Positions 52,795 to 61,656 of a stretch of 64,000 nt of DNA are shown here, in pieces. The position numbers and the translations under genes were made by a program. Below the pieces are notes generated by a model. That model saw only the letters and a list, made by a program, of their open reading frames with translations. It made no database searches and was not told where the DNA came from. Source of the DNA: Thiosocius sp963808165 (GTDB taxonomy: Bacteria; Pseudomonadota; Gammaproteobacteria; Chromatiales; Chromatiaceae); contig CAWEET010000011.1 in the NCBI GenBank assembly GCA_963808165.1, forward strand, positions 186,001-250,000, read 5' to 3'. Each line of letters starts with the position of its first letter. Position 1 is the stretch's first letter.

Positions 52795-53526
52795 CTAATC
52801 GCCCGATCCATGAGTGCCTTCATCCGCAGCCATTTTCATCATCATGGGGTCACCACGACGGATGTCCGCATAGGGATTGATACCGAGCCAATCAGACATG
52901 CCTCTGGCGAGCTTTCTGTTGCCCTGGGTTGTCAGCAGCTTCTTACTCTGCGCCACCTTGAATCCGGTATCCCCCTCCCATATGTCGACCATATTGCGCA
53001 GAGTGGTGCTGATGTACAGATCAACATTCTTGCCGGGATTTTCCGTGCACAGATCGACTTCGCCATCGCTGACAACCAGCCACCAGTTCTTGAACTGGCT
53101 CAGATCATCAAAGATGAAACAAAACACTGTTTCACCATCGGGAAGCTTGTCCAAATTCAGGCGTCGCTGGATGTCCCACATCAGGAACTCGACATCCAAT
53201 TCATCGTCTGTCAACTGCCCCCGCGCCCAGCGCATTCCCCAGACTGCCAGGTGTTCGACAACGGGGGCCAGTTCCTTACCCGCTGGGGTCAGAAAACAAG
53301 CATGTCCTTTGCGCCCCTTCTGGGCCTTGCGCACAATGATGCCGGCGGACTCCAGTTGCTTAAGCCGCTTAGTCAGAAGAGATGGCGAAATCCGCGACAG
53401 CGCGCGCTGGAACTCGCTATAGCGACGCGTACCGAGCAGCAGTTCCCGGAGAATCAACAGCATCCATCGCTCACCGAGCAACTCGCTCGCTTTCGCCACA
53501 GGACAGAATTGTCCATAGCCTGTCAT
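52795..53526 (-). CDS. HxlR family transcriptional regulator with C-terminal domain
   Basis: The protein is 243 residues. The N-terminal 100 residues are an HxlR winged helix (CPVAKASELLGERWMLLILR, RYSEFQRALSRISPSLLTKR, GKELAPVVEHLAVWGMRWAR). The Cys at residue 8 stands where YodB/HypR-type regulators keep a redox-sensing Cys. The C-terminal 120 residues (NPGKNVDLYISTTLRNMVDI, VAQSKKLLTTQGNRKLARGM) look like an SCP2-type lipid or sterol-carrier fold. It is divergent from an OsmC gene with a palindrome between them, so regulation of that gene by oxidants is likely but inferred. Confidence 0.8.
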   Translation of the reverse strand: MTGYGQFCPVAKASELLGERWMLLILRELLLGTRRYSEFQRALSRISPSLLTKRLKQLESAGIIVRKAQKGRKGHACFLTPAGKELAPVVEHLAVWGMRWARGQLTDDELDVEFLMWDIQRRLNLDKLPDGETVFCFIFDDLSQFKNWWLVVSDGEVDLCTENPGKNVDLYISTTLRNMVDIWEGDTGFKVAQSKKLLTTQGNRKLARGMSDWLGINPYADIRRGDPMMMKMAADEGTHGSGD

Positions 53527-53584
53527 AGAGCCACCTCATCAGTTGGGTAAGACGAATACTGCAGCGACTTCACAAAGCACCTTA

Positions 53585-53599
53585 CTACAGATTTTGTAG
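53585..53599. promoter_or_regulatory. Palindromic operator between HxlR and OsmC genes
   Basis: CTACAGATTTTGTAG is a perfect CTACA-n5-TGTAG palindrome, and a further half site CTACAA lies seven bases beyond. It sits in the divergent promoter zone, and HxlR regulators commonly bind inverted repeats of this kind. Confidence 0.6.
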
Positions 53600-53705
53600 T
53601 CAAACGCTACAACTCCAGATGTATCGGTAAGTGCCAGGGGCTGCCTAAGCTTCCTGCATCGACACTCCACGTCGATACCCGTGAACACTCAATCGGAGAA
53701 TGGAT

Positions 53706-54269
53706 ATGAATACTGAAGAACAGACCAGCCGCGTGGTCAATGGAATTGATACCAGTCGTGTCGTCGACCTTGCGTCCAAGATTTCGCACAACGAAGATTA
53801 CGGGCAGTTCAAATTCCGCGCGAACAATCAATGGATTGACGGAAGCCACAGCCGCACCGCTATCCAGGGTTTCTTTGCCGGAGAAAAGGAAGATTCAAGC
53901 CGTACCGAGGCATTGACCGTGGATGCAGACCAACCGTATTTTCTGGCCGGCCGGAATTCGGCCCCCAATGCGGTTGAACACTATCTTCATTCGCTGACCA
54001 GCTGTCTCAATACCACGCTGGTCTACCATGCTGCTGTTCAGGGTATTCCTCTCGACGAAGTCAACGTGTTTGCGGAGGGTGAGCTGGATGCCCGCGGATT
54101 CTTCGGGATTTCGGACGATGTGAACCGTGGCTACCAGGCCATTCGCATCAACATGGATGTGAAAAGCCCGGCAGACGTTGAAACATTGACCAAGCTGGCG
54201 ATGCACTCACCTGTGTTCGAGATGGTTTCCAAAGCCGTCCCAGTCGATTTCACCCTTACCACCAAGTGA
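53706..54269 (+). CDS. OsmC family protein
   Basis: The protein is 187 residues. It has a substrate-side motif (NEDYGQFKFRANNQWIDGSH), the core helix NAVEHYLHSLTSCLNTTLVY with the family Cys, and a C-terminal Cys-free strand PVFEMVSKAVPVDFTLTTK. It likely handles peroxides or other electrophiles with the Cys as the active thiol. The ATG at 53706 is preferred to one at 53700 because GGAG is seven bases before it. It is divergent from the HxlR regulator. It is less like the OsmC protein at 31530 than members of one group are to each other, so they are different branches. Confidence 0.85.
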   Translation: MNTEEQTSRVVNGIDTSRVVDLASKISHNEDYGQFKFRANNQWIDGSHSRTAIQGFFAGEKEDSSRTEALTVDADQPYFLAGRNSAPNAVEHYLHSLTSCLNTTLVYHAAVQGIPLDEVNVFAEGELDARGFFGISDDVNRGYQAIRINMDVKSPADVETLTKLAMHSPVFEMVSKAVPVDFTLTTK

Positions 54270-54483
54270 ACATCGCCCGGCCTCGGTCTACCGACAGTTG
54301 CCGGGGTGACACCAGGGCGCCTCGGAAAATCGAGGTGGCCGCGCGGCACAGGGATGTGCCGTCATTATCAATTGCGGAGCAACAAACCGTGCTCGTCAAG
54401 GGTTGTCCGATGCGTGCCGCCATCCGCTGATCGTCCGCTGCACCTCCTGGAAGCAAAGCGGGCTCAGCGCGCCGGAATGACCC

Positions 54484-56406
54484 TCATCCTTTCGGCGTGT
54501 ACCAGATCGGCGAGGTATAGGCCCGCTCCTGCCCGGTGGTCTTGGCGCCCTCGGGGATCTCGACGCCAAAACGGAAAGCGTCATAAACCACCCAGCGCGG
54601 GGTCGGGATCTCCAGTACACGCGCATAGTAGAAGGCCGATTGAGCCGGGTCGAAGTCGGGATCGGTCCAGACCGTGGCGAGTTCCGAGGCGCCAATGGTG
54701 TTGGCCCAGTTGGCGTTCGCGATATCCACCGTGTTGCCGACAGGGGGAAGGGCCCCGTTCGCGTCCGGCTCGCGACCCGCCGACCAGGCAACGTCATAGA
54801 CCTTCTCATGGGTCTTGCCGGCTGCGTCCAGCCAGCCCTTGACGATCTGGACTCGGTCAAGATTGGCGCCAATCGGATCGCGCAGCGCATAGACCATGAA
54901 GGTCGGCGCACCATCCCCACTGCGGGACGGCAGGTCGCCGCCCATGGGCACGCCCTTCTCGTAGCCGCGGAATGCCGGTTGACGACTGTTCAGATCTTGG
55001 GAGGTGAAATCCCAGCTGCCGAAGAAGCGCACCATCATCCGCGGGCCAGTAGTCCCATAGACCTCCTTGCGTGCCATCGCGTCCCAAATCGACGCGCGCG
55101 TGTTTTCCTCGGCCCAGACAGCGGCATAGCCCGAAGACACCAATTGGTAGCCCTCGAACGTACCGTTTTCGGTCTTCGCAAACGGGTGCGTCATGCGCTC
55201 GGGCTTCGGCTCGGCATTGGTGGCCTTGCCGAAGAAATTGTCTTCTTCAGCAGTGGAGAGCGCGGTATGGCTATCGGTCGAGCCAACCATGCCGAACTTA
55301 TAGGGATTCGTTCCTAGACGCCCTTCCAGCAAAAGGCCGTTCTTCAGCGCTTCGCGGGCATACTCATACTGCAGCATCTCGGGGGTCTTGGCCGCACTCA
55401 GGTCCAGATTGCCGACATCCCAGGTCTCGTAGTCGGCAAATGCGTCGTCCGGCGACAACAGCGGGTGTGCCTCGCCATCGCCCTTGATCTGAGTGGCCTC
55501 GTACATCGGCTCCCATTTGGCGCGCTGCTGGACATAGGTCTCGTCGATAGCGCGGCCAGTATACTGCGCGTCCACCGGGAACATGATGCCGTTTGACAGG
55601 TTGCCATTGTGGGCCAGGGCCAGCGCGCTTCCGCCTGTTTTTGCCTGGTAGTTTTCCAGCCACTTGTAAAGATCGAGAGGGTCGGTGGAGCCGACCGGCG
55701 CCTGGGTGGTGTAGGGCACGACCTGGCCCGCCTTCTCCGCACCCTCGCGGAAGATGACGTTGCGGTGCAGGTTGTTGCCCTTATCGAGAGAGGTCCATTC
55801 GAAACCGATCAACGCAGTAAATCTGCCCGGCTCATTGAAGCTCTCAGCGGCATCGATGACACGCTCCCAGATCGTTTGGTAGGTTCTTCCACCCGGGGAA
55901 TACTCCGCCATCATCTCAGGGTCGATCTTGCCCTGTGAGAAGGTACCGATCAGGTCCAACGCGGCTGCCGCCGAGGCATCGCCGCCGGCCTGCAGGCCCT
56001 CGTACCAGGGCTTTGCCTGATCGTACTTGAGGATGTCCGGGTCACCGGCCGCCAGGTCATTGAAAAAGCCCATGCCGTCAGAGTGATCGGCGATCACCAG
56101 CCAATCCAGCGGGCGGGCCAGCTTCGCCGGTTGCCCACTGGATGCGATGACCTCGTCACCCCGGGCGAAACGGTAGGCGTCTTCTAGCCCGAGGCGCGCG
56201 CCGAAAAGGCCCGCATCCATTGATAAGCCGGTATGCAGATGGGTGTCGCCCCAAAGCAGCTTGCCTGGAAAGCTACGCTGCGCGTAAGGGGAATACGCCT
56301 TACCGGGATACAGGCCCGACAGGGATTCGGCTGAGGGTGCGAATTGGGCCGCGGCTTGTGAAGCAAACATTACCAGTGCGCAACTAGTGATAACTAAACG
56401 CTGCAT
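54484..56406 (-). CDS. Exported DUF3604 protein, copy 2
   Basis: The protein is 640 residues with a signal peptide (RLVITSCALVMFASQAAAQF). The same family marks as in copy 1 are present: GDTHLHTGLSMDAG at about 53-66, DWLVIADHSDGMGF, ALAHNGNLSNGIMF, GSTDSHTALST and the closing AYTSPIWYTPKG. Like copy 1 it is a predicted metal-dependent hydrolase of the cell envelope. The two genes are over 40 kb apart and both stand alone, so they are not a recent tandem. The start ATG is followed by a normal signal peptide and preceded by AAGGAGAG. Confidence 0.85.
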   Translation of the reverse strand: MQRLVITSCALVMFASQAAAQFAPSAESLSGLYPGKAYSPYAQRSFPGKLLWGDTHLHTGLSMDAGLFGARLGLEDAYRFARGDEVIASSGQPAKLARPLDWLVIADHSDGMGFFNDLAAGDPDILKYDQAKPWYEGLQAGGDASAAAALDLIGTFSQGKIDPEMMAEYSPGGRTYQTIWERVIDAAESFNEPGRFTALIGFEWTSLDKGNNLHRNVIFREGAEKAGQVVPYTTQAPVGSTDPLDLYKWLENYQAKTGGSALALAHNGNLSNGIMFPVDAQYTGRAIDETYVQQRAKWEPMYEATQIKGDGEAHPLLSPDDAFADYETWDVGNLDLSAAKTPEMLQYEYAREALKNGLLLEGRLGTNPYKFGMVGSTDSHTALSTAEEDNFFGKATNAEPKPERMTHPFAKTENGTFEGYQLVSSGYAAVWAEENTRASIWDAMARKEVYGTTGPRMMVRFFGSWDFTSQDLNSRQPAFRGYEKGVPMGGDLPSRSGDGAPTFMVYALRDPIGANLDRVQIVKGWLDAAGKTHEKVYDVAWSAGREPDANGALPPVGNTVDIANANWANTIGASELATVWTDPDFDPAQSAFYYARVLEIPTPRWVVYDAFRFGVEIPEGAKTTGQERAYTSPIWYTPKG

Positions 56407-56690
56407 CAGACTCTCCTTGCCAGATCGAACTGTTGGACCGATATCAAATCACCTTAACAGATGCCGCCAATGTATCGAAAGAAACGCGACACTGGCCTGA
56501 TGAGCGGTACAGCTCAGATGCCGCACAGCGCACAAAGGCCGTCTTATGCCGCTGGAGAATGCTGCGCCGGTGTGGGCGCAACGGACCTGACGCTGAAGTC
56601 GGCGTTTCAGGACCGGGCAAAAAGATTGATGTATGGCGTCAAGACAGTCGTCGATGGACAGAAACGGCGTCGGATGACCGAAGTACTCAT

Positions 56691-57172
56691 ATGATACGGC
56701 CGGCCGCATTGCGGATCCGCCGGGCTGCGGAACACGCCAGGCTGAGCGAATCCCCGGACTGCGAATGCGGCGACGCCGTTGCCTGAATCAGCCGTCCTCG
56801 CAACGATAACCGATACGGAAACCACCCCAGTGGCGACCTTTGACTCGGATCGGCACGGACATGTCGTGCATGATCTCGCCGGTGTCGCGCTTGTAGGTCT
56901 GCAACAGGAACGGCGCGGTACTGCTCCTGCCAAAGTTATGATACGGCCGGCCGCATTGCGAATCCGCCGGGTTGCGGAACATGCCAGGCTGAGCGAATTC
57001 CCGGACTGCGAATGCGGCGACGCCGTTGCCTGAATCAGCCGTCTTCGCAACGATAGCCGATACGGAAACCACCCCAGTGGCGACCTTTGACCCGGATCGG
57101 CACGGACATGTCGTGCATGATCTCGCCGGTGTCGCGCTTGTAGGTCTGCAATAGGAACGGCGCGGTACTGCT
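56691..57172. repeat. Tandem duplication of about 247 bp at the chemoreceptor 3' end
   Basis: Two units, starting ATGATACGGCCGGCCGCATT at 56691 and at 56938, repeat with a period of 247 bases and a few base changes. Each contains an intergenic part and the last 130 or so bases of the chemoreceptor gene. The left unit is the non-functional copy, because the complete gene ends in the right unit. The zone 56407-56690 has no gene. Confidence 0.85.
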
Positions 57173-58705
57173 ACCGCAACGACTGCCGGTGCGATCGCCG
57201 AAGATCCGTTTGGTGCGATTGTTGGCAAGATCATTGTCGTAGCTACCGCTCAAGGGCTGGCTGTAGCGCTTGTTGTGCGTGGGAAAATAACCATTGTTGT
57301 CCACCGCGCCGGCGTAGAGCACGAACTGGTGGGATTGGAGAATCGGCTCCTGGATCGCCGGCAGGGACTGGTCAGTGAATTCGTCGAACCGGGTACGGTA
57401 CTTGACCGGGTTGGTATTCTCGATCGGCCGGTAGTCCCGGTCCATCAGGTCATCGAGGGTCAGACGCCCGGACGCAATAGCCTCCTCGAACACCTGACCG
57501 ATGCGTTCCGCCGCGTCGCTGGCGATGTGACGGACGCGGTCGTGCACAGTATCCAGCTCGAAGCCGGCAATCGTAACGTACTCCTGCTCCGCTGTATCCG
57601 CCAGTTGCAGGGCCCCTTTCGAGACCTGCTCAACCTCCTGTTCCGTGACTGCGAGCGCGCTCTCGACATCGGCCAGGGCCAACGAGATCTCGCCGATAGC
57701 CACGACATGGGACTGCACGGCACCCGCGATCTGGCTGATGCCTGACTCCGACTGTTGCGACAGGCCGTGGATGTTCTCCAGGGTCTGACCGATCTGCTCG
57801 GTTTCCCGCACGACGCTCTCCACCTCCTGAACCAGGTGTCCCATGGTCGCAGCGGACTGATTGATCTCTCGGTAGATAGTGTCAAGCTTCTGGCCGATCT
57901 CGCGCGTGGCATCGGTGGTCTTGCTCGCGAGCTGACGCACCTCGTCCGCCACCACGGCGAAACCGCGACCATGCTCGCCGGCACGGGCAGCCTCGATCGC
58001 GGCGTTCAACGCCAGCAGGTTGGTCTGCCCGGCTACCTGGTCGATTATCTGGGTAATGCCCTGGATCTCTTCCGAGCGCGCCTGCAGATCGAGTAACGAA
58101 CCGGCACTGCGCTCGGTTTCCGCACGCACGCTGTGTATGCGCCCGATCGTCTCCTGCACTGAAACCTGACCGGCGCTGCTCGCGTCACGCGTCGCCTGCG
58201 CCGCAGCCTCTGCCTGCTCGGCATTCTGCGCCATATCGAGGCTGGTCACGGAAATCTGTTGCGAGGTCTCGCCGATGCTGCGCGCATGCACCACCTGTTC
58301 GGCGAGCTTGCCCTTCAGGGTGTCCGCCGAGAAGGACAGCTTCGCCGATGCGATCGCCAGGGTACCGCCGCGCACCGCGACCGAGCGCGCAATGCCAACG
58401 AGCGACTGCTGCAGGTCAACGGTCGCGTCGCGCAGCACGAGCAGTAGCGGGTGTTTCAGCCTCGGTGCGGACACAGCGCACTTGTGCAACTCGTCACGCT
58501 CGACCGCCGAGGCAACCGTCGCCGAGATTTCCTCGAGCGGTCGCTGCAAGAAAAGATACGTCAAAAGACCGCCCGGCAGCATGGCCGATGCGCCAACGGC
58601 GAGAGCTGCCACCCAGTCGGGCAACACACTGACTACCAGAGAGTGGACGAACACCGCTGCGCCGAGGCCCAGCACCAGCGTGAGAAAGTAGACAAGCTTC
58701 TGCAT
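57035..58705 (-). CDS. Methyl-accepting chemotaxis protein with C-terminal extra domain
   Basis: The protein is 556 residues. Two spans (LVYFLTLVLGLGAAVFVHSL and WVAALAVGASAMLPGGLLTY) are almost adjacent, so there is little or no periplasmic sensor. The cytoplasmic signalling domain has the highly conserved tip IDQVAGQTNLLALNAAIEAA with ARAGEHGRGFAVVADEVRQL. After the second methylation helix about 170 residues follow (AERIGQVFEEAIASGRLTLD to MSVPIRVKGRHWGGFRIGYR), which probably is a PAS/Cache-like sensor at the end of the protein. This layout places the input C-terminal to the signal output. The final 140 bases are repeated downstream. Confidence 0.85.
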   Translation of the reverse strand: MQKLVYFLTLVLGLGAAVFVHSLVVSVLPDWVAALAVGASAMLPGGLLTYLFLQRPLEEISATVASAVERDELHKCAVSAPRLKHPLLLVLRDATVDLQQSLVGIARSVAVRGGTLAIASAKLSFSADTLKGKLAEQVVHARSIGETSQQISVTSLDMAQNAEQAEAAAQATRDASSAGQVSVQETIGRIHSVRAETERSAGSLLDLQARSEEIQGITQIIDQVAGQTNLLALNAAIEAARAGEHGRGFAVVADEVRQLASKTTDATREIGQKLDTIYREINQSAATMGHLVQEVESVVRETEQIGQTLENIHGLSQQSESGISQIAGAVQSHVVAIGEISLALADVESALAVTEQEVEQVSKGALQLADTAEQEYVTIAGFELDTVHDRVRHIASDAAERIGQVFEEAIASGRLTLDDLMDRDYRPIENTNPVKYRTRFDEFTDQSLPAIQEPILQSHQFVLYAGAVDNNGYFPTHNKRYSQPLSGSYDNDLANNRTKRIFGDRTGSRCGSSTAPFLLQTYKRDTGEIMHDMSVPIRVKGRHWGGFRIGYRCEDG

Positions 58706-58988
58706 CGGCGCAAAATCACCTGGTCGAGTGTTCCAGGCGTTAGCGGCAACGCAGACTGCCGACTTGAGCCGTCGCAGGGCAAGGCGACCGAGCGGCGAAC
58801 AAATGATGTCAGCCGGGCATCAACAAGCGGCAGGTGGCTGGAGCCTTTGTGCGGTATCGGGGAGGCGCAGCCAATACCTGGGCAAGGCACCAGGGCCCTG
58901 CCACATCCCAGACGGCCGCCAGTTGTTCAAGACCCATGTCGGACAAAAATCAGGTGGCCGATCTCCGCCGTTTCCGCAATGACAGCAT

Positions 58989-59324
58989 TCAACGCACCCC
59001 GACGCGGTTCACCGGCCCACCCAGATTGACCCCTACCCCGCCGCTGTAGCCGACACCGGCCTGGCCGGCGCCGGCCCCCGGCAGGACGCCGACACCGGAT
59101 GCCGGACCGCCGACTCCTCCGGCCCCGACGCCGGGCGTCGCCACCCGTACAGTGGAGCGGCGGGCCACCCCAGCATAGCTGACCGGCGTTGCCGGCCGAC
59201 CGAACCGGGCCTCGGCGCTGGCGATCAGGCCGCCGTCAAAATGGCTCCCGATATCACCGTTGCAAAGCCAGGCCGACAGGGCCAATCCAGGCATGAACAG
59301 GTACTTGCGAGCAAAAGATTTCAT
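58989..59324 (-). CDS. Glycine-rich secreted small protein
   Basis: The protein is 111 residues. It starts MKSFARKYLFMPGLALSAWL, a signal peptide, followed by a stretch rich in Gly and Val (GVGAGGVGGPASGVGVLPGA) with a Cys only in the leader. A perfect GGAGGTGAT ribosome site precedes the ATG, which overlaps the stop of the DUF2092 gene (ATGA), so it is translated with it. It may be a surface or repeat protein. No family recognised. Confidence 0.6.
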   Translation of the reverse strand: MKSFARKYLFMPGLALSAWLCNGDIGSHFDGGLIASAEARFGRPATPVSYAGVARRSTVRVATPGVGAGGVGGPASGVGVLPGAGAGQAGVGYSGGVGVNLGGPVNRVGVR

Positions 59325-60133
59325 TGATCACCTCCTATCGGGGCACCCTCGGGCAACTCGTCCAAACCGATCAACTGTTCGGGATGCAGCAGGTTGGCCC
59401 CAGCCGGCGGAACGAACACGAAAGCATCCGGAGCCGGCTCGATGTCGGTCTTCCACCCCTTGATGCGCAGGGTGTACTGCGGGGCACTGTTGATGGTCTT
59501 ACTGGTGATTACCAACTTGCGCGGAATGGGCCGATCGCCGACTTCCACCCAAAGTTGCCAATCCGTGTCGAAGTTGCGGAAGGCGAGGTGCTCGCACTCC
59601 CGACCATCGATGACGCCGCGTCCGATGTACTTGGCTTCCAGAACGTCGGCAACGAGCAGGTCATAAGACTGCGACCGGAGCAGGTCGGCTCCTGGCAACG
59701 CGATGCCATGCCCGGCACTGAGGGCCTCGATCAATTGATCTACCGTCCTGGGACCAGCAAACCGCGTGTAGCCGTTGGTATGCCTGCCGTGGATGCTGAC
59801 CGTGTTGCCGTCGAAGAACATTGCCACATCGGAATAGCCGCCGACCCGATGGGCGCGCAGCCTGTCCGGTCGGCTCAGTAGCGCCTCGCCGGAGTTGGTG
59901 AATTGGATCTTTTCCAGTTCGGGCGTAATGACTTCGATGTCACTGTCGAACGTGATTTGGATGTTCTTCTGGCTACTCAGATAGTCTGACATGGCCTTGA
60001 GAAAGACCTTGGCATCATTGCCTTGTGCGTGCAGACCCGAGCCGCCCAGGGCGAGCGTCATCGCAAGAATCAGGCGGGTCCAGTTCGAGGTATCCCGGCG
60101 TGCAACATGCCGTCCAAGAAGGGCTTCCATCAT
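59321..60133 (-). CDS. DUF2092 family exported protein
   Basis: The protein is 270 residues with a signal peptide (RLILAMTLALGGSGLHAQGN) after a basic start. The mature part fits DUF2092 (FLKAMSDYLSSQKNIQITFD, SGEALLSRPDRLRAHRVGGY, LVADVLEAKYIGRGVIDGRE, RNFDTDWQLWVEVGDRPIPR), a LolA-like fold of unknown role in the envelope. Two Cys-free strands end with the GWKTDIEPAPDAFVFVPPAG. It forms an operon with the glycine-rich protein downstream. The start ATG at 60133 may be one of two adjacent Met codons. Confidence 0.8.
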   Translation of the reverse strand: MMEALLGRHVARRDTSNWTRLILAMTLALGGSGLHAQGNDAKVFLKAMSDYLSSQKNIQITFDSDIEVITPELEKIQFTNSGEALLSRPDRLRAHRVGGYSDVAMFFDGNTVSIHGRHTNGYTRFAGPRTVDQLIEALSAGHGIALPGADLLRSQSYDLLVADVLEAKYIGRGVIDGRECEHLAFRNFDTDWQLWVEVGDRPIPRKLVITSKTINSAPQYTLRIKGWKTDIEPAPDAFVFVPPAGANLLHPEQLIGLDELPEGAPIGGDQ

Positions 60134-60535
60134 GTCGATTCCTCAATCTGTTTGCGAAAAAAGCGGTATGTCGACTGCATTCGATATTAATCGCACGAGG
60201 CGAAGCCCGCTTGAACGACGCACCCTGACACTCCGTGTCATTGTGGACCCGTTCGCGCCAGCCGGGTAATCCTCGGTCGTCACTGCCGTGTAGTCCCCGG
60301 ACACAATGCGATTTGCCTCTGACGAACCTGAGCTTCACGGGTCCGACCTTGCCGGCAACATCCCCTGACGCGGCCGAGCACAGCACGCGCGATTGACAGG
60401 CAACAGCTGGCCCCGAGTGAACGACACAGCCCACCCGACATGCAGCTTCATTTAAGCACTTTGCAGTCTCAATGACTTGGCAAAGCACGACTTTGTGCTG
60501 ACAATTCGCGACACGGCGACAATTGGAGCCCCCAA
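60134..60535. other. Intergenic region between divergent DUF2092 and AraC genes
   Basis: No gene is supported. The middle has hairpin-forming GC repeats but no recognisable site. Confidence 0.35.
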
Positions 60536-61597
60536 GTGCCATATCGCAAAAGGTTACCAGGAGGATCAGCACGAGGCCACGGCATCGGCAATGATGCGGC
60601 CGTCCGCGTCGGTCCAATGGCCGGATTGCCAAACATCCTGCGCGAACTCGGCTGGGATCCAGAGCCCTTGTTCGTCAGTGCCGGCTTCACGCCGAAACAA
60701 TTCGAGAACCCCGATCACGAGGTTTCATTCGTCGCCGCAAGCCGGCTATTGGCCAGTTGCGTTGCAGCAACGGGATGCCAGCACCTCGGCTTGCTGATGG
60801 GAGAGCGCGTGGAACCCTCCTCTCTGGGGGTTGCCGGATTCATGCTGCGTTCCGCCCCCAACGTGCAGGCTGCTCTGAATAGCCTGGTGCGCCACCTGGA
60901 CCTTCATGATCAGGGTGGCGCAGCTACGTTGGTCACACGCGGCGACACCACCTTCCTGGGTTATGTGATCCATCAGGCGGGGGTGTCGGCGACAGACCAG
61001 ATTCATGATATGTCGATGGCGGTCGCCTGCAAGATCCTGCACCGTCTGTGTGGCGACGGCTGGTCCCCCACCGGGGTGTTTCTCTCGCATCGAATGCCGT
61101 CGAACATTGCGCGGTACAAAGAGGTCTTCCATGCCCCGCTGCATTTCGATGCCGAACAAAGCGCAGTGGCGTTCGCGTCTCGCTGGCTGGATCACCCCTT
61201 GCCCGGGTCAGACCCGCTGCTTCATCGTCATCTCGAGCGGGAGGCGGACGACCTTCACCGGCGCCGAAAAGCAGACCAGGCCGGCAGGCTGCGGCGGCTT
61301 CTGCGCGCCTCGCTGCCGAGCGGGGGCTGCAATGTATCCGACATCGCCAGACAACTCGGCATGCATGAGCGCACCCTGAATCGACGATTACGGGCGGAGG
61401 GCACAAGCTTCCGCCGAGAGCTCGAGCAGACGCGCTACGAGGTCGCCCAACAGTTGCTCTCCGATACCACGATGCCTCTAGGCAAGATCGCGGACTGTTT
61501 GAATTACGCCGACGCGACCGCGTTCAGCCGGGCGTTCAAGCGATGGTCCGGAGTTACTCCGACAGCATGGCGCAGCCGTATCATTGCGCCTGAATAG
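60536..61597 (+). CDS. AraC family transcriptional regulator
   Basis: The protein is up to 353 residues. An N-terminal Arabinose_bd-type domain (VRVGPMAGLPNILRELGWDP, then HEVSFVAASRLLASCVAATG) precedes the C-terminal AraC double helix-turn-helix (CNVSDIARQLGMHERTLNRR, GKIADCLNYADATAFSRAFK, RWSGVTPTAWR). I keep the GTG at 60536 because the conserved VRVGP segment begins before the first ATG (60617); a start codon with a ribosome site cannot be found, so the exact N terminus is uncertain. The ligand and the target genes are unknown; the neighbouring DUF2092 operon is divergent and a possible target. Confidence 0.8.
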   Translation: MPYRKRLPGGSARGHGIGNDAAVRVGPMAGLPNILRELGWDPEPLFVSAGFTPKQFENPDHEVSFVAASRLLASCVAATGCQHLGLLMGERVEPSSLGVAGFMLRSAPNVQAALNSLVRHLDLHDQGGAATLVTRGDTTFLGYVIHQAGVSATDQIHDMSMAVACKILHRLCGDGWSPTGVFLSHRMPSNIARYKEVFHAPLHFDAEQSAVAFASRWLDHPLPGSDPLLHRHLEREADDLHRRRKADQAGRLRRLLRASLPSGGCNVSDIARQLGMHERTLNRRLRAEGTSFRRELEQTRYEVAQQLLSDTTMPLGKIADCLNYADATAFSRAFKRWSGVTPTAWRSRIIAPE

Positions 61598-61656
61598 GGC
61601 CCATCTTCGCTCGCCCCAGCGCAAGGACTCCAAGGAAGGGGCCATGTTTGTCCCGG

